Positions 1-8,649 are shown, numbered from the stretch's first letter. The stretch is 64,000 bases of DNA from Janthinobacterium sp. J1-1 (GCF_030944405.1 NZ_CP132339.1:5022001-5086000), one strand, 5' to 3'. Notes: generated by a model from the letters alone, not told the origin. Numbers and translations are program-made.

Positions 1-2
1 TG

Positions 3-1097
3 GCCTTGCGCGCGGAAATGCGCCGGCGCGGCGCCTACGAGACGCAGCCGCAACCCAAGCTGGACAATCTGCTCGACCTGGTGGCGCTGGGCACCGTGGC
101 CGATGTGGTGCGCCTCGACACCAACAACCGCATCCTGGTGGCGCAGGGCCTCAAGCGCATGCGCAAGGGCAATATGCACACGGGCGTGGCTGCCCTGTTC
201 CGCGTGGCCGGCCGCGAAGCGCGCAGCGCCACGCCATTCGACCTGGGTTTTGCGCTGGGGCCGCGCCTGAATGCGGCCGGGCGCCTGCAGGACATGTCGC
301 TCGGCATCGAATGCCTGATCACCGACGACGAAGGCCGCGCCTGGGCGCTGGCCCAGCAATTGAACGACATCAACCTGAAACGGCGCGAGATCGAGGCGGA
401 AATGCAGGATACGGCCCTGCTGCACCTCGATCATTTCGAGCCGGCCAACAGCAGCACCATCAGCGTGTTCGACGAGTCCTGGCATCAGGGCGTGATCGGC
501 ATCGTGGCCTCGCGCCTGAAGGAAAAATTCTACCGCCCGACGATTACCTTCGCACCGGGCGCCGACGGCTGGATCAAGGGTTCCGGACGGTCGATCCCCG
601 GTTTTCATTTGCGCGACGCGCTCGACCTGGTCTCGAAACGCGCCCCCAGCCTGATCGACAAGTTCGGCGGCCACGCGATGGCGGCCGGCCTCACCATCCG
701 CGCCGACGCCTTTGACGCCTTTTCGCAGGCATTCGAAGCGGTGGGACAAGCCTGGCTGAGCCAGCAGCAGCTGGAAAGAGTGGTGGAAACGGACGGCCCG
801 CTGGAAGACGCCTACTACACCACCGCCTTTATCGAGCTGATGGACGGCCAGGTATGGGGCCAGGGCTTTGCGCCGCCCGTGTTCTGCGATGAATTCCGCG
901 TCGTCAGCCAGCGTATTCTGAAGGAACGCCACCTGAAACTGCTGCTGGAAAAGAACGGCGTGCGCTTCGATGCGATCTGGTTCGGGCATACGGATGCGCT
1001 CGGTGAACGCACGCGGGTGGCGTTCCGGCTCGACGCGAATGAATACAATGGCACGACCAAGGTGCAACTGATGGTGGAGCATGCGGAGCCGGCGTGA
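3..1097 (+). CDS. recJ: RecJ single-stranded-DNA exonuclease, C-terminal part
   Basis: This is the 3' part of recJ, open at the left edge of the window. RecJ degrades single-stranded DNA 5' to 3' in recombination and mismatch or base-excision repair. The visible part starts near the end of the DHH phosphoesterase domain (ALGTVADVVRL) and contains the DHHA1 domain with its signature GGHAMAAG around visible residue 225. A C-terminal OB-like region follows. About 364 residues are visible of a usual 560-580, so roughly the first third, including the DHH metal motif, lies outside the window. No downstream partner is coupled to it; 269 bases separate it from the next gene. Family assignment is firm. 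Confidence 0.93.
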   Translation, partial: ALRAEMRRRGAYETQPQPKLDNLLDLVALGTVADVVRLDTNNRILVAQGLKRMRKGNMHTGVAALFRVAGREARSATPFDLGFALGPRLNAAGRLQDMSLGIECLITDDEGRAWALAQQLNDINLKRREIEAEMQDTALLHLDHFEPANSSTISVFDESWHQGVIGIVASRLKEKFYRPTITFAPGADGWIKGSGRSIPGFHLRDALDLVSKRAPSLIDKFGGHAMAAGLTIRADAFDAFSQAFEAVGQAWLSQQQLERVVETDGPLEDAYYTTAFIELMDGQVWGQGFAPPVFCDEFRVVSQRILKERHLKLLLEKNGVRFDAIWFGHTDALGERTRVAFRLDANEYNGTTKVQLMVEHAEPA

Positions 1098-1333
1098 TAG
1101 CCGCAGATTATTGCCGCATCTCAATCCCTGTTTCGATAGCCAACATTTCCCCTGAGTAAAGGTGTATCAATCAAGTAAGTCGCGGCCAGCAAGATTCATG
1201 GCAGGCACCATCGTTGTGAAGGCGAAGTCGGTGGCGGCTCGGGAGGTTCCCATAGCCAGCCCCATGCCCTGACCGCCCCAATTGCAGCAGCACGCCGCAC
1301 ACCATTGCCACGCGCCCTGTTAATTTTCCAAAA

Positions 1334-1353
1334 ATGGAGTAATATTAATCCAT
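1334..1353. promoter_or_regulatory. Near-perfect 20-nt palindrome before the antitoxin gene
   Basis: The segment reads ATGGA-G-TAATATTA-A-TCCAT, a 20-nt inverted repeat with one mismatched pair. It ends 13 nt before the antitoxin ATG and just upstream of its ribosome binding site (AAGGAG). The centre contains a TAATAT that could serve as a -10 element. Xre-type antitoxins of this kind commonly repress their own operon, so an operator is the natural reading; binding itself is inferred. Confidence 0.55.
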
Positions 1354-1366
1354 ATAAGGAGCGATC

Positions 1367-1804
1367 ATGAATCTTGCCTATGCTTATCCGAAGAGCCGCT
1401 TTGAACCGGCTGTCCTTGTCGACCTGAACGCCAGGGCCGAGCGCGAGCGCTTGTCGCAGGCGGCGCTGAAAGGGTTTTTCAAGCTGGCCACCGCCTGGAA
1501 ACTGCGCGACGACGATGCACGCGAATTGCTGGGCGGTTTGTCGAGCAGCGCCTGGTACGAGTGGAAAAAGAATCCGGACCGGGTGCTGGAAGTGGATCGC
1601 ATCACGCGCATTTCCTATCTGCTCGGTATCTACAAGGCGCTACATATTCTTTACGGCGACCAGCTTGCCGATGAATGGGTCAACCTGCCGAACAAGAACG
1701 CCATCTTTGGCGGGCGCACGCCCCTGTCCCAGATGCTGGCCGGTGGCCTGCTGGCGATGCAGACGGTCAGGAAGCTGCTCGACGCGCGGCGCGGCGGGTT
1801 GTAA
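1367..1804 (+). CDS. Xre/MbcA/ParS-type antitoxin (DUF2384)
   Basis: A 145-residue antitoxin of the RES-Xre class. The N-terminal two thirds are helical with a degenerate Xre-like helix-turn-helix (about residues 25-85, including SSSAWYEWKKNP). The C-terminal third is the toxin-binding MbcA/ParS domain, with the typical segment WVNLPNKNAIFGGRTPLSQM. The start is fixed by a good ribosome binding site (AAGGAG) and lies directly after a 20-nt palindrome. The toxin gene follows 2 nt after its stop codon, so the two are cotranscribed and probably translationally coupled. Expected role: neutralise the RES toxin and repress the operon. Confidence 0.88.
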   Translation: MNLAYAYPKSRFEPAVLVDLNARAERERLSQAALKGFFKLATAWKLRDDDARELLGGLSSSAWYEWKKNPDRVLEVDRITRISYLLGIYKALHILYGDQLADEWVNLPNKNAIFGGRTPLSQMLAGGLLAMQTVRKLLDARRGGL

Positions 1805-1806
1805 GC

Positions 1807-2505
1807 GTGACGCGCCTGCTGCCTGACGGCCTGCCGCCGCGCTCGGCGCTTCGGCAGATCGATACCTGCCGCCTGATCCCCTCGCGCTTTGCCGACATGG
1901 AAGACTCCGTGCTGGCGCCGCTGGCCGACAACGACGACCACCTGGCCCAGCTGTTCGAACTCGACAACGCCACCAATGCGCGCCTCATCGCCGAGTACGG
2001 TGGCACGCCAGGAATTGGCGTGGACGAGCTGGTTTTTGGCGTACCCCATTTCCGCATCATCAACGCCGCCTACACCTATGCGCGGCCGGAAGGGGCGCGT
2101 TTCAACGATGGCGAACGAGGCGCGTGGTATTGCGCCTTTGACATGGAAACGGCGCTGGCCGAGATCATCTTCCACAAGACGGTGGAGTACCAGGAGATCG
2201 ATTACTTCACCGACAGCGTCAGCTACCAGTCGCTGCTGGCGGACTTTTCCGCCACCTTTCACGACCTGCGCGGCCAGCCCCGTTTCGAGGCTTGCCTGGA
2301 CCCGGTCAGCTATATCGCCTCGCAGGAACTGGCGGCCACCCTGCTCGACGCGGGATCGATGGGCGTGATCTTTCCCAGCACGCGGCGCGCCGAGGGCACC
2401 AACCTGGCCTGCTTTCGCCCCGCCCTGGTGGGCAATGTTCGCAAAGGCGCGGCCTATCGGTTAACATGGCGGGGTACGCCCGTGCCAAATGTCGAAACGC
2501 TTTAA
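1807..2505 (+). CDS. RES-domain toxin (NAD+-degrading family)
   Basis: A 232-residue RES-domain protein, starting at a GTG 2 nt after the antitoxin stop. Characterised family members (MbcT, the Pseudomonas/Photorhabdus RES toxins) deplete cellular NAD+. The RES core is visible: RPEGARFNDGERGAWYC followed by METALAEIIFH, then the closing motif GTNLACFRP near the C terminus. Those segments supply the conserved Arg, Tyr and Glu residues of the family. Length and gene order (antitoxin first) are typical. No frameshift or missing motif is seen, so it is probably functional. Upstream in-frame starts exist but overlap the antitoxin and lack a ribosome binding site. Confidence 0.88.
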   Translation: MTRLLPDGLPPRSALRQIDTCRLIPSRFADMEDSVLAPLADNDDHLAQLFELDNATNARLIAEYGGTPGIGVDELVFGVPHFRIINAAYTYARPEGARFNDGERGAWYCAFDMETALAEIIFHKTVEYQEIDYFTDSVSYQSLLADFSATFHDLRGQPRFEACLDPVSYIASQELAATLLDAGSMGVIFPSTRRAEGTNLACFRPALVGNVRKGAAYRLTWRGTPVPNVETL

Positions 2506-2533
2506 GTAACCCCCAATAAATTCTTGTGATTTC

Positions 2534-2632
2534 TGACTTCCATAACCGGCGCTCTGCTGTGTTGCCAACTGCTAGCAGTGCTCGCACTGCGTCGCAGTTG
2601 GCGCCTTGCATAGCATCCGGTTCTGTTCGTCA
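2534..2632. repeat. Long hairpin element downstream of the toxin gene
   Basis: A 99-nt structured segment begins 29 nt after the toxin stop. Its centre is a perfect stem GCAGTGC/GCACTGC (2575-2590). Around that is GCCAACTGC (2564-2572) against GCAGTTGGC (2594-2602). The outer arms, 2534-2549 and 2617-2632, pair at 12 of 16 positions, ending in AACCGG/CCGGTT. There is no T-run, so it is not a classical terminator. The design resembles the two hairpin repeats at 19.7 and 42.6 kb, but the core sequence is different. Confidence 0.55.
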
Positions 2633-2701
2633 TAACTTCACAATAATTTCCTGACGATTACTTAGCGGCCAGGCATCTTCCCTATCAAACAGATTATTCG
2701 C

Positions 2702-3022
2702 ATGCAAACCAACCCTGAAAAAGACACCGACCTGCGCCTCAAAGTGAACAGCGAAACGGCCCGCCTGCCCTGGCGCGAGCTGGAAAAGCATTTCGCGCAA
2801 GGCAATGTGGTGTGGATCGCCAATGAGCTCGACCTGGTCGAGGTCGCCGTGCGCATCTCGCACGACGACAAATCGACCATCACGCAATGGATGGCCGATG
2901 GCCAGCTGGCCAAGGTATCGGACCAGCAGGCGCTGGACTGGCAGGCGGCCGATGCCTCGCTGTGGGCGGTGGTGGTCAGCCCGTTTATCCTGGTGCAGCA
3001 GGACAAGCCCACCAAGCACTGA
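2702..3022 (+). CDS. DUF2288 family protein
   Basis: A 106-residue soluble protein matching my recollection of the DUF2288 family: an ET-A--PW-ELEKHFA start (residues 18-31), the central LDLVEVA-----DD, and a C-terminal A-LWAVVVSPFILVQ. The family is widespread in proteobacteria and has no established function. There is no clear ribosome binding site, but the N-terminal family motif fits this ATG. It runs convergently into the TonB receptor gene with 6 nt between the stop codons. Its start codon region (2697-2712) is repeated exactly at the start of the gene at 5316. Confidence 0.75.
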   Translation: MQTNPEKDTDLRLKVNSETARLPWRELEKHFAQGNVVWIANELDLVEVAVRISHDDKSTITQWMADGQLAKVSDQQALDWQAADASLWAVVVSPFILVQQDKPTKH

Positions 3023-3028
3023 CCTGCG

Positions 3029-5158
3029 CTACAAGCTGTGCTCCAGCATCAGCCGCAGCGATGAGCTACCCGGCGTGGCGGTCATGCTGTCGCGGCGACC
3101 TTCCTCATCGGCATACGACAAGCCCTGCGTTTGCCGCTGATGCAGCAGATTGGCCAGCGACAGCCGTAGGCGCGTCTTGCCATCGGGCTGCCACAGGGCG
3201 TAGGCGTCCAAGGTGCGGCGCACACCGGTGTAACTGCCGGCCTGCGCATCCTGCCGCGCCCAGCCACCCGTTTGCAGATGCACATTGCCGCCCACGCTCG
3301 CCAGGGCCGACAGGCGGTAGTCCACTCCCAGGTTCAGGGTGGCCGGCACCTGGCTGGCCAGGCGGTTGCCCGGTCCCGGCACCGCCTCGACCGTCGACCA
3401 GTTGCGCGCGGCATTGGCGCGAAGGTCGATCTCGGGCGCGCCGATAAACCAGGTACGCAAGGGAAACTTCAGGTCCATCTCGATGCCGCGCACCTGCGCC
3501 ACGCCGTTGTTGAAGGGGCTGGTGATCCATACACCATCCTGTAAATACAGATACTGCACAGTGACGTCGCCGATACGCCGCGCGAACGCCGACATGCTGG
3601 CCACGCCGCTCTTGCCAAAATAATGTTCATAGGCCACGTCGAGCCCCCACGCCAGTTCCGGGCGCAAGGCGGGGTTGCCCTGGAAATCCGGATTGGTGGC
3701 GCTGTTGGCATTGTTGACGGTATAGCGGCGCGGCACCAGGCTGCGCGTGGTGGGCGCCTTGTAGCTGCGCGCCAGCGCCAGGCGCAACTGGTCGCGCGCG
3801 GTGCCGGGCAGCTTCCACAGCAGCTGCGCCACCGGACTCCAGACGCTGGAGCGCGTTTGTACTTCGCGCAAGGTGCGCCCTGCGGTGGCGGTGCGCAGCC
3901 CTTCCCAGCGCACGCCCGCATACATTTGTACCTGCGTCGTCATCTCCCACTCATCCTGCGCAAACACGGCCAGCCGAGCCACGTCGGCCGTATAGTCCTC
4001 GTCGAGCGCATACGGTGGCGTGCTATCAAAGAAGGTGTCGCGCTGGCGGCGTGCTTCGCTGCGGCGGATCGCGCTGCCATCCCAGCCCACGCTCAAGGCA
4101 TGGCCTGCCGCCAGGCGTGCCAGGTATTTGCCGGTGCTCGTCACGCTGTCATCGATGGCGTCGGACACCACGGCGCGCAGCAGCAGCGGCGCATTATCAC
4201 CGCCATTGCCGTGAAAGGCGTAGTCCGTGTCGCGCCGGTTGTGGTTCACGCCCAGCTTGGTCGTCAGCTTGCCGGCCGCGCCGAACGCATGCACCCAGCT
4301 GATATCGCTGCGCGCCGAAAAAATGCGCGCCTGCGACGTGATGCGGTTGCGTGGATAGTCGCTTCCTGGCCCCTGCGTTACGGTTTCAAACGAGGCGCCG
4401 TCGAAACCGGTGCGATACCAGTCCAGCAAACTCAGCCAGGTAAGCGTGTCGCCATTATCCAGCGTCCAGTTCAGGCGCGGCGTGAGGCTGGCCTTGTTGA
4501 CGAAAGAGGCATTGCGCGACTGCATGCGGCGCAAGGCCAGCACTTCGCCCTGTGGACCAACCGCGCGCTCGGTCGTCAAGGGTGAGGTATCGTCCGCCGT
4601 GCGGTCCAGCGCGCTAGTGACCGCATACGCAAACCCGGGCGACTTGTCGGCCAGGCGCAGCGAGGCGGACGGGTTCCAGCGATCATCGACCCGGCCGGTG
4701 CCCAGCTTCCACTCGCGCTCGGTGCGGCTGGCGCCCTTGCGCAATACCAGATTGATGCTGCCGGCCACCGCCTGCATGCTGTATTCGGCCGTCGCGCTGC
4801 GCATGATCTCGATGCGCTCGATCATCTCGGGCGCCATAGCCTCGATGGAAAAGCCGGGTGGCGCCGGGTCGCCATTGATCAGGATCTGCGTATAGCCGGC
4901 GCCCAAGCCCCGCATGCGCACTTCATTGCCGACGACCGATACGCCCGGCTGGCGTTTCAGGACAGCGGCGAGATTGTTGTCGCCATACTGGCCGATATCA
5001 TCGCGGCCGATAATGATTTTGGCCGCCGTATCGGCTTCGCGCTGCGCCGTGCCGCTGGCGGCGGACACTTCCACTTTTTGCAGCGCGTTATCGTCGGCGC
5101 AAGCCATGCCGGAGAGCAGCAATAACGCTAGGGGGCAATACCTGAAGTTGCTGCGCAT
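3029..5158 (-). CDS. TonB-dependent outer-membrane receptor
   Basis: A 709-residue TonB-dependent receptor. A signal peptide (first about 21 residues, ending ...SGMACA-DD) is followed by the plug domain: the VEVSAASGTAQREADTA stretch acts as TonB box and linker, then the DDIGQYGDNNLAAVLKRQPGV plug motif and the IERIEIMRSATAEY segment. The rest is a 22-strand beta-barrel ending in the aromatic-poor LRLMLEHSL. Substrate cannot be told from sequence; TonB receptors import siderophores, haem, vitamin B12 or oligosaccharides. No transport or regulatory gene is adjacent, and I saw no convincing Fur box in the 157 bases upstream. The closest annotation would be a FepA/CirA-like receptor. Confidence 0.88.
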   Translation of the reverse strand: MRSNFRYCPLALLLLSGMACADDNALQKVEVSAASGTAQREADTAAKIIIGRDDIGQYGDNNLAAVLKRQPGVSVVGNEVRMRGLGAGYTQILINGDPAPPGFSIEAMAPEMIERIEIMRSATAEYSMQAVAGSINLVLRKGASRTEREWKLGTGRVDDRWNPSASLRLADKSPGFAYAVTSALDRTADDTSPLTTERAVGPQGEVLALRRMQSRNASFVNKASLTPRLNWTLDNGDTLTWLSLLDWYRTGFDGASFETVTQGPGSDYPRNRITSQARIFSARSDISWVHAFGAAGKLTTKLGVNHNRRDTDYAFHGNGGDNAPLLLRAVVSDAIDDSVTSTGKYLARLAAGHALSVGWDGSAIRRSEARRQRDTFFDSTPPYALDEDYTADVARLAVFAQDEWEMTTQVQMYAGVRWEGLRTATAGRTLREVQTRSSVWSPVAQLLWKLPGTARDQLRLALARSYKAPTTRSLVPRRYTVNNANSATNPDFQGNPALRPELAWGLDVAYEHYFGKSGVASMSAFARRIGDVTVQYLYLQDGVWITSPFNNGVAQVRGIEMDLKFPLRTWFIGAPEIDLRANAARNWSTVEAVPGPGNRLASQVPATLNLGVDYRLSALASVGGNVHLQTGGWARQDAQAGSYTGVRRTLDAYALWQPDGKTRLRLSLANLLHQRQTQGLSYADEEGRRDSMTATPGSSSLRLMLEHSL

Positions 5159-5203
5159 AAGGCCTGTTCTACACGACGTGAGGGAGCGCGCAGTGTAGAG
5201 GAT

Positions 5204-5232
5204 TTGACAAGACTAAGCCAGCTTGTTATTCG
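5204..5232 (+). promoter_or_regulatory. Possible promoter for the 5316 gene
   Basis: A perfect TTGACA (5204-5209) lies 16-17 nt before a weak TTATTC/TATTCG -10 in the otherwise empty gap between the divergent TonB receptor and the 5316 gene. The -35 is good, the -10 poor, so this is tentative. Confidence 0.3.
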
Positions 5233-5315
5233 AGCTTGCTGGCGGACAGTGTATTCAAAATGTGTGGCCTATCGGCTAACATGGCAGACACTCACTGATA
5301 AGCAACTGATTTCGC

Positions 5316-5990
5316 ATGCAAACCAAACCGGATATTCCAACTCTACAACTGCGCACGCTGATCGACGCGGCCGCCCTCGAACGCATGGCGCCCGAGCTGG
5401 AAGAGGTGTTCCTCGCCAGGCTGCTGGCGAACCGGGTGCGCGGCGGCGTCGAGCAACGGCTGCAGGCCAGCGAGCGGCAGATGCACGAGGCGTTTGCGCG
5501 GTCGCCCAGGCTGCACGCCTTGACCGTATGGGCCAGCGGGCTTGGCCTGTTGATCGCACTGGCCTTTGCAGCGCGTGGCGGCCTGGTTCTGCGCGGCCAT
5601 CGGCTCGATATCATTTTTCTGGGGTTCTTCGGCGTGATTCTGGCCCTGCTGGTGCTGCTGCCGCGCGTGATCGTCTGGCAACGGCAGCCGTGGGAAAAAC
5701 TATGGCGAGCGATCGCGCGGCGCATCGTCAACAAACAGCTGAAAAGCGCGCGGGCGCTGGCGCCGTTCGAAGCGCAATACGATTTTGACGGCAGGCAGGT
5801 CACCTATACGCGCATCACCAGGGCGTCCAGCATGGTCAGATGGACCCGCATCCTGGCGGAACCAGGAATTTTCGGCAACGGTTACACCCTGTTCCTTGAT
5901 CCCGCCCCTTCGCTGAAGTGCGTGCTGCTGTTGCACGCACCCGATGCGCGCCTTGAGCAACTGTTCGCTCAGTGCCCGCCGCCCAGGTAG
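5316..5990 (+). CDS. Hypothetical protein with two membrane segments
   Basis: A 224-residue protein that I do not recognise. A helical N-terminal region (residues 1-65) is followed by two transmembrane helices: about residues 68-87 (LTVWASGLGLLIALAFAA) and 97-117 (LDIIFLGFFGVILALLVLLP). The C-terminal half is soluble and resembles the YcxB-like C-terminal layout (a membrane hairpin followed by a small beta-rich domain), but this is only a resemblance. There is no obvious ribosome binding site. The 3' end overlaps the end of the convergent livF gene by 22 nt. Neighbours give no functional hint. Confidence 0.6.
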   Translation: MQTKPDIPTLQLRTLIDAAALERMAPELEEVFLARLLANRVRGGVEQRLQASERQMHEAFARSPRLHALTVWASGLGLLIALAFAARGGLVLRGHRLDIIFLGFFGVILALLVLLPRVIVWQRQPWEKLWRAIARRIVNKQLKSARALAPFEAQYDFDGRQVTYTRITRASSMVRWTRILAEPGIFGNGYTLFLDPAPSLKCVLLLHAPDARLEQLFAQCPPPR

Positions 5991-6691
5991 GCCGCAATCA
6001 CCTTCGGATCGGTTTTGAGGCTCTCGGCCGGTCCGTGCACGGAAATGCTGCCGTTTTCCAGCACATAGCCATAATCGGCCACGTTCAGGGCGGCGGCGGC
6101 AAACTGCTCCACCAGCAGCATGGTCACGCCCTCGCCTTTCAGGCGCGTGATGATGCGGAATACTTCCTCGACCAGGATGGGCGCCAGGCCCATCGACGGT
6201 TCGTCCAGCAAGATCACTTCCGGGTTCAGCATCACGGCGCGCGCCATCGCCAGCATCTGTTGCTCGCCGCCGGACAGGGTGCCGGCCAGCTGGTGCTGGC
6301 GTTCCTTCAGGCGCGGAAACAGTTCCAGCGCTTTTTCCAGGTCGCGCTTGATATCGCCCTTCGGCCGCGCCCGCGTAAAGCGGGGAAACGCGCCCAGCAG
6401 CAGGTTGTCGGTGACCGACATCGAGGCGAACACGCGCCGCCCTTCCGGCGAATGGGCCAGGCCGGCGCGGGCGATCTTGTGCGAATCGAGGCCCGTCACG
6501 TCCTTGCCGCCCAGGGTGACGCTGCCCGACTTGGGTTTGATCATGCCGGAAATGGCGCGCATGGTGGTGGTCTTGCCGGCGCCGTTCGAGCCGATCAGGG
6601 TCACCAGCTTGCCCTTCGGCACCTCCAGCGAAATGCCGTGCAGGACTTCGACTTTGCCGTAGGCGGCGTGCAGGTTATTGATGGTCAGCAT
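5969..6691 (-). CDS. livF: Branched-chain amino acid ABC transporter, ATPase LivF
   Basis: A 240-residue ABC ATPase, the second nucleotide-binding subunit of a HAAT-family importer for leucine, isoleucine and valine (or a related amino acid or amide). Visible motifs: Walker A GSNGAGKTT (residues 34-42), the signature LSGGEQQMLAMARA, Walker B VILLDEPSMGL, and the switch His-region VTMLLVEQ. It is the last gene of the operon: binding protein, livH, livM-livG fusion, livF. It starts 10 nt after the fusion gene's stop. Substrate specificity cannot be read from the ATPase. Confidence 0.93.
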   Translation of the reverse strand: MLTINNLHAAYGKVEVLHGISLEVPKGKLVTLIGSNGAGKTTTMRAISGMIKPKSGSVTLGGKDVTGLDSHKIARAGLAHSPEGRRVFASMSVTDNLLLGAFPRFTRARPKGDIKRDLEKALELFPRLKERQHQLAGTLSGGEQQMLAMARAVMLNPEVILLDEPSMGLAPILVEEVFRIITRLKGEGVTMLLVEQFAAAALNVADYGYVLENGSISVHGPAESLKTDPKVIAAYLGGGH

Positions 6692-6701
6692 GGTGTTCCT
6701 C

Positions 6702-8642
6702 TCAGTGCGCCACAGGCGCCAGGGTTTCGTCGCTGCCGCCCAGGTAGGCTTCGATCACTTTCGGATCGCTCTGCACCGCGCTCGGGATGCCTTCGGCAAT
6801 CTTCTGGCCGAAGTCCAGCACGGTCACCACGTCGGACAAGGCCATCACCACGTCCATATGGTGCTCGATCAGGATAATGGTGATGCCGTGCTCGCGGATC
6901 TTGCGGATAATCGCCATCAGCTCCTTGATATCGGGCGCGGTGAGTCCGGCGGCCGGCTCGTCGAGCAGCAGCAGGCGCGGATTGAGGCCCAGCGCGCGGC
7001 CGATTTCCAGCAGCCGTTGCTTGCCGTACGGCAGGTTGCGCGCCTCCTCGTTGGCCAGGTCCGCCAGGCCAACGAATTCCAGGATGCTGGCCGCCCGCGC
7101 GCGCGCCGCCTTTTCCTCACGCCTGTAGCGCGGCGTCTGCAGCATCACGTCCAGCACGTTCGACTGGAAAGTATTGTGCAGGCCCACCAGCACGTTTTCG
7201 GTGGCCGTCATTTCGCCGAACAACTGCACATTCTGGAAGGTGCGCGCCACGCCGCCCAGGGCGATTTCGGAAGGCGTGCGCCCGGAAATCACGGCGCCGG
7301 CGAATTCCACCTTGCCGGCGGTCGGCTTGTAGATGCCGGTCAGCACATTCATCATGGTGCTCTTGCCCGAGCCGTTGGGACCGATCAGGCCGTGGACAGA
7401 ACCCTGCGTGACGTTCAGGTCGACCTGGTTCAGTGCTTTCAGGCCGCCGAACTGCATCAGCGCCTGGTCAACCCGCAGCAAGGTGGCGCCCTGCTGTCCA
7501 CCCTGGGCATGGTCGAACGGCGCCACGCCACTGGCAGCCACCGCTTGCACATGGCGCCGGCCCTTGCCGACAAAGCTCATCAAAAAGCCGACGATGCCGT
7601 CCTGCAGGTAATACACGACGAACAGGGTCATCAGGCCGAAGATGGTCAGCCGCCAGTCGACCATATTGTCGAGCTTGTAGGAAAACGCGGCCAGGCCGAT
7701 GGTGGCGATCACCGGCACGATCACGCCGCGCACGGTGGTGCGCTTCCTGGCCAGCATGAAGATGGATCCGATCACACCCAGCACGGCGGCGGCCACCGCA
7801 ATCTTGCGGAAGAGCTCAATATCGGACAGCAGGCTGGGCAGCATCACGACGATCAGCGCGCCGATCAGCGAACCGGAGCGCGTCTTGCGCCCGCCCATGA
7901 TCACGGCCAGCAGGAACAGAATGGTCAGCTCGAAGTTGTAGGTATTGGGCGAGATATATTCTTCCGAATACGCATACAGACTGCCGGCCAGGCCGGCGAA
8001 ACCGGCGCTGATCACGAAGGCATACACCTTGTAGCGGTAGACCGACACGCCCATGCAGTCGGAGGCGATCGGGCTGTCGCGCAGCGCCTCGAAGGCGCGC
8101 CCCAGGTTCGATTTCAGGATGCGGTGCACGACGATCAGCGAGATCACCATCAGCGCCGCCACCATATAGTAGTACTCGACCTCGGACAGTTTATGGCCGA
8201 ACATCGACGGCTTGTGGATCTTGATGCCCATCGGGCCTTCCGTCAGGAAGCTCATTTCATTGATCAGGATTTGCACGATGGTGCCGAAGGCCAGAGTCAC
8301 CATCGCCAGGTAGGGCCCGGTCACGCGCAGGGCCGGCAGGGCCAGGATGGCGCCGAACACGGCCGCACCCACGATGCTGGCGGGCATGGCCAGCCAGAAC
8401 GGCAGGCCCAGCTTGAACACCAGCACGCCGGTGGCGTACGAGCCGATGCCGAACAGGCCGGCGTGGCCCAGCGACACCTGGCCCGTGTAGCCGACCACGA
8501 TATCGAGGCCGAACAGCAGAATGGCGTAGATCAATATGGTTTCGGCCAGGTGGATATAGTAGGGATTCGGGATAACGACCGGGAACAGCGCGAGCACGGC
8601 CAATCCCGCCGCGCACAGCGCCAGCTTGGTGAGTTTGTTCAT
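6702..8642 (-). CDS. LivM permease fused to LivG ATPase
   Basis: A 646-residue fusion of a branched-chain amino acid permease and its ATPase. Residues 1 to about 360 are LivM: N-terminal helices, then the conserved GYTGQVSLGHAGLFGIGSYA and the EAA-like ...ALRDSPIASDCMGV region. Residues about 390-646 are LivG: Walker A GPNGSGKSTM, signature NLPYGKQRLLEIGRALG, Walker B LLLLDEPAAGL, and IILIEHHMDVVM. The LivG signature has YGKQ in place of SGGQ, which is usual for LivG. The true start is the ATG of MNKLTKLALCAAG, 7 nt after the livH stop; an upstream in-frame start would lie inside livH. The joining region (about 360-390, LMSFVGKGRRHVQAVAASG) is unusually short of structure. Confidence 0.9.
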   Translation of the reverse strand: MNKLTKLALCAAGLAVLALFPVVIPNPYYIHLAETILIYAILLFGLDIVVGYTGQVSLGHAGLFGIGSYATGVLVFKLGLPFWLAMPASIVGAAVFGAILALPALRVTGPYLAMVTLAFGTIVQILINEMSFLTEGPMGIKIHKPSMFGHKLSEVEYYYMVAALMVISLIVVHRILKSNLGRAFEALRDSPIASDCMGVSVYRYKVYAFVISAGFAGLAGSLYAYSEEYISPNTYNFELTILFLLAVIMGGRKTRSGSLIGALIVVMLPSLLSDIELFRKIAVAAAVLGVIGSIFMLARKRTTVRGVIVPVIATIGLAAFSYKLDNMVDWRLTIFGLMTLFVVYYLQDGIVGFLMSFVGKGRRHVQAVAASGVAPFDHAQGGQQGATLLRVDQALMQFGGLKALNQVDLNVTQGSVHGLIGPNGSGKSTMMNVLTGIYKPTAGKVEFAGAVISGRTPSEIALGGVARTFQNVQLFGEMTATENVLVGLHNTFQSNVLDVMLQTPRYRREEKAARARAASILEFVGLADLANEEARNLPYGKQRLLEIGRALGLNPRLLLLDEPAAGLTAPDIKELMAIIRKIREHGITIILIEHHMDVVMALSDVVTVLDFGQKIAEGIPSAVQSDPKVIEAYLGGSDETLAPVAH

Positions 8643-8649
8643 GGTTCCC

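Noticed and set aside
3029..5315. Fur box upstream of the TonB receptor
   Set aside because: No convincing GATAAT-type inverted hexamers in the 157-base gap.
5204..5788. 194-codon frame upstream of and overlapping the 5316 gene
   Set aside because: Composition becomes Arg/Ala shadow-like after about codon 40; the 5316 frame has membrane helices. The first codons were kept only as part of the short-repeat observation.
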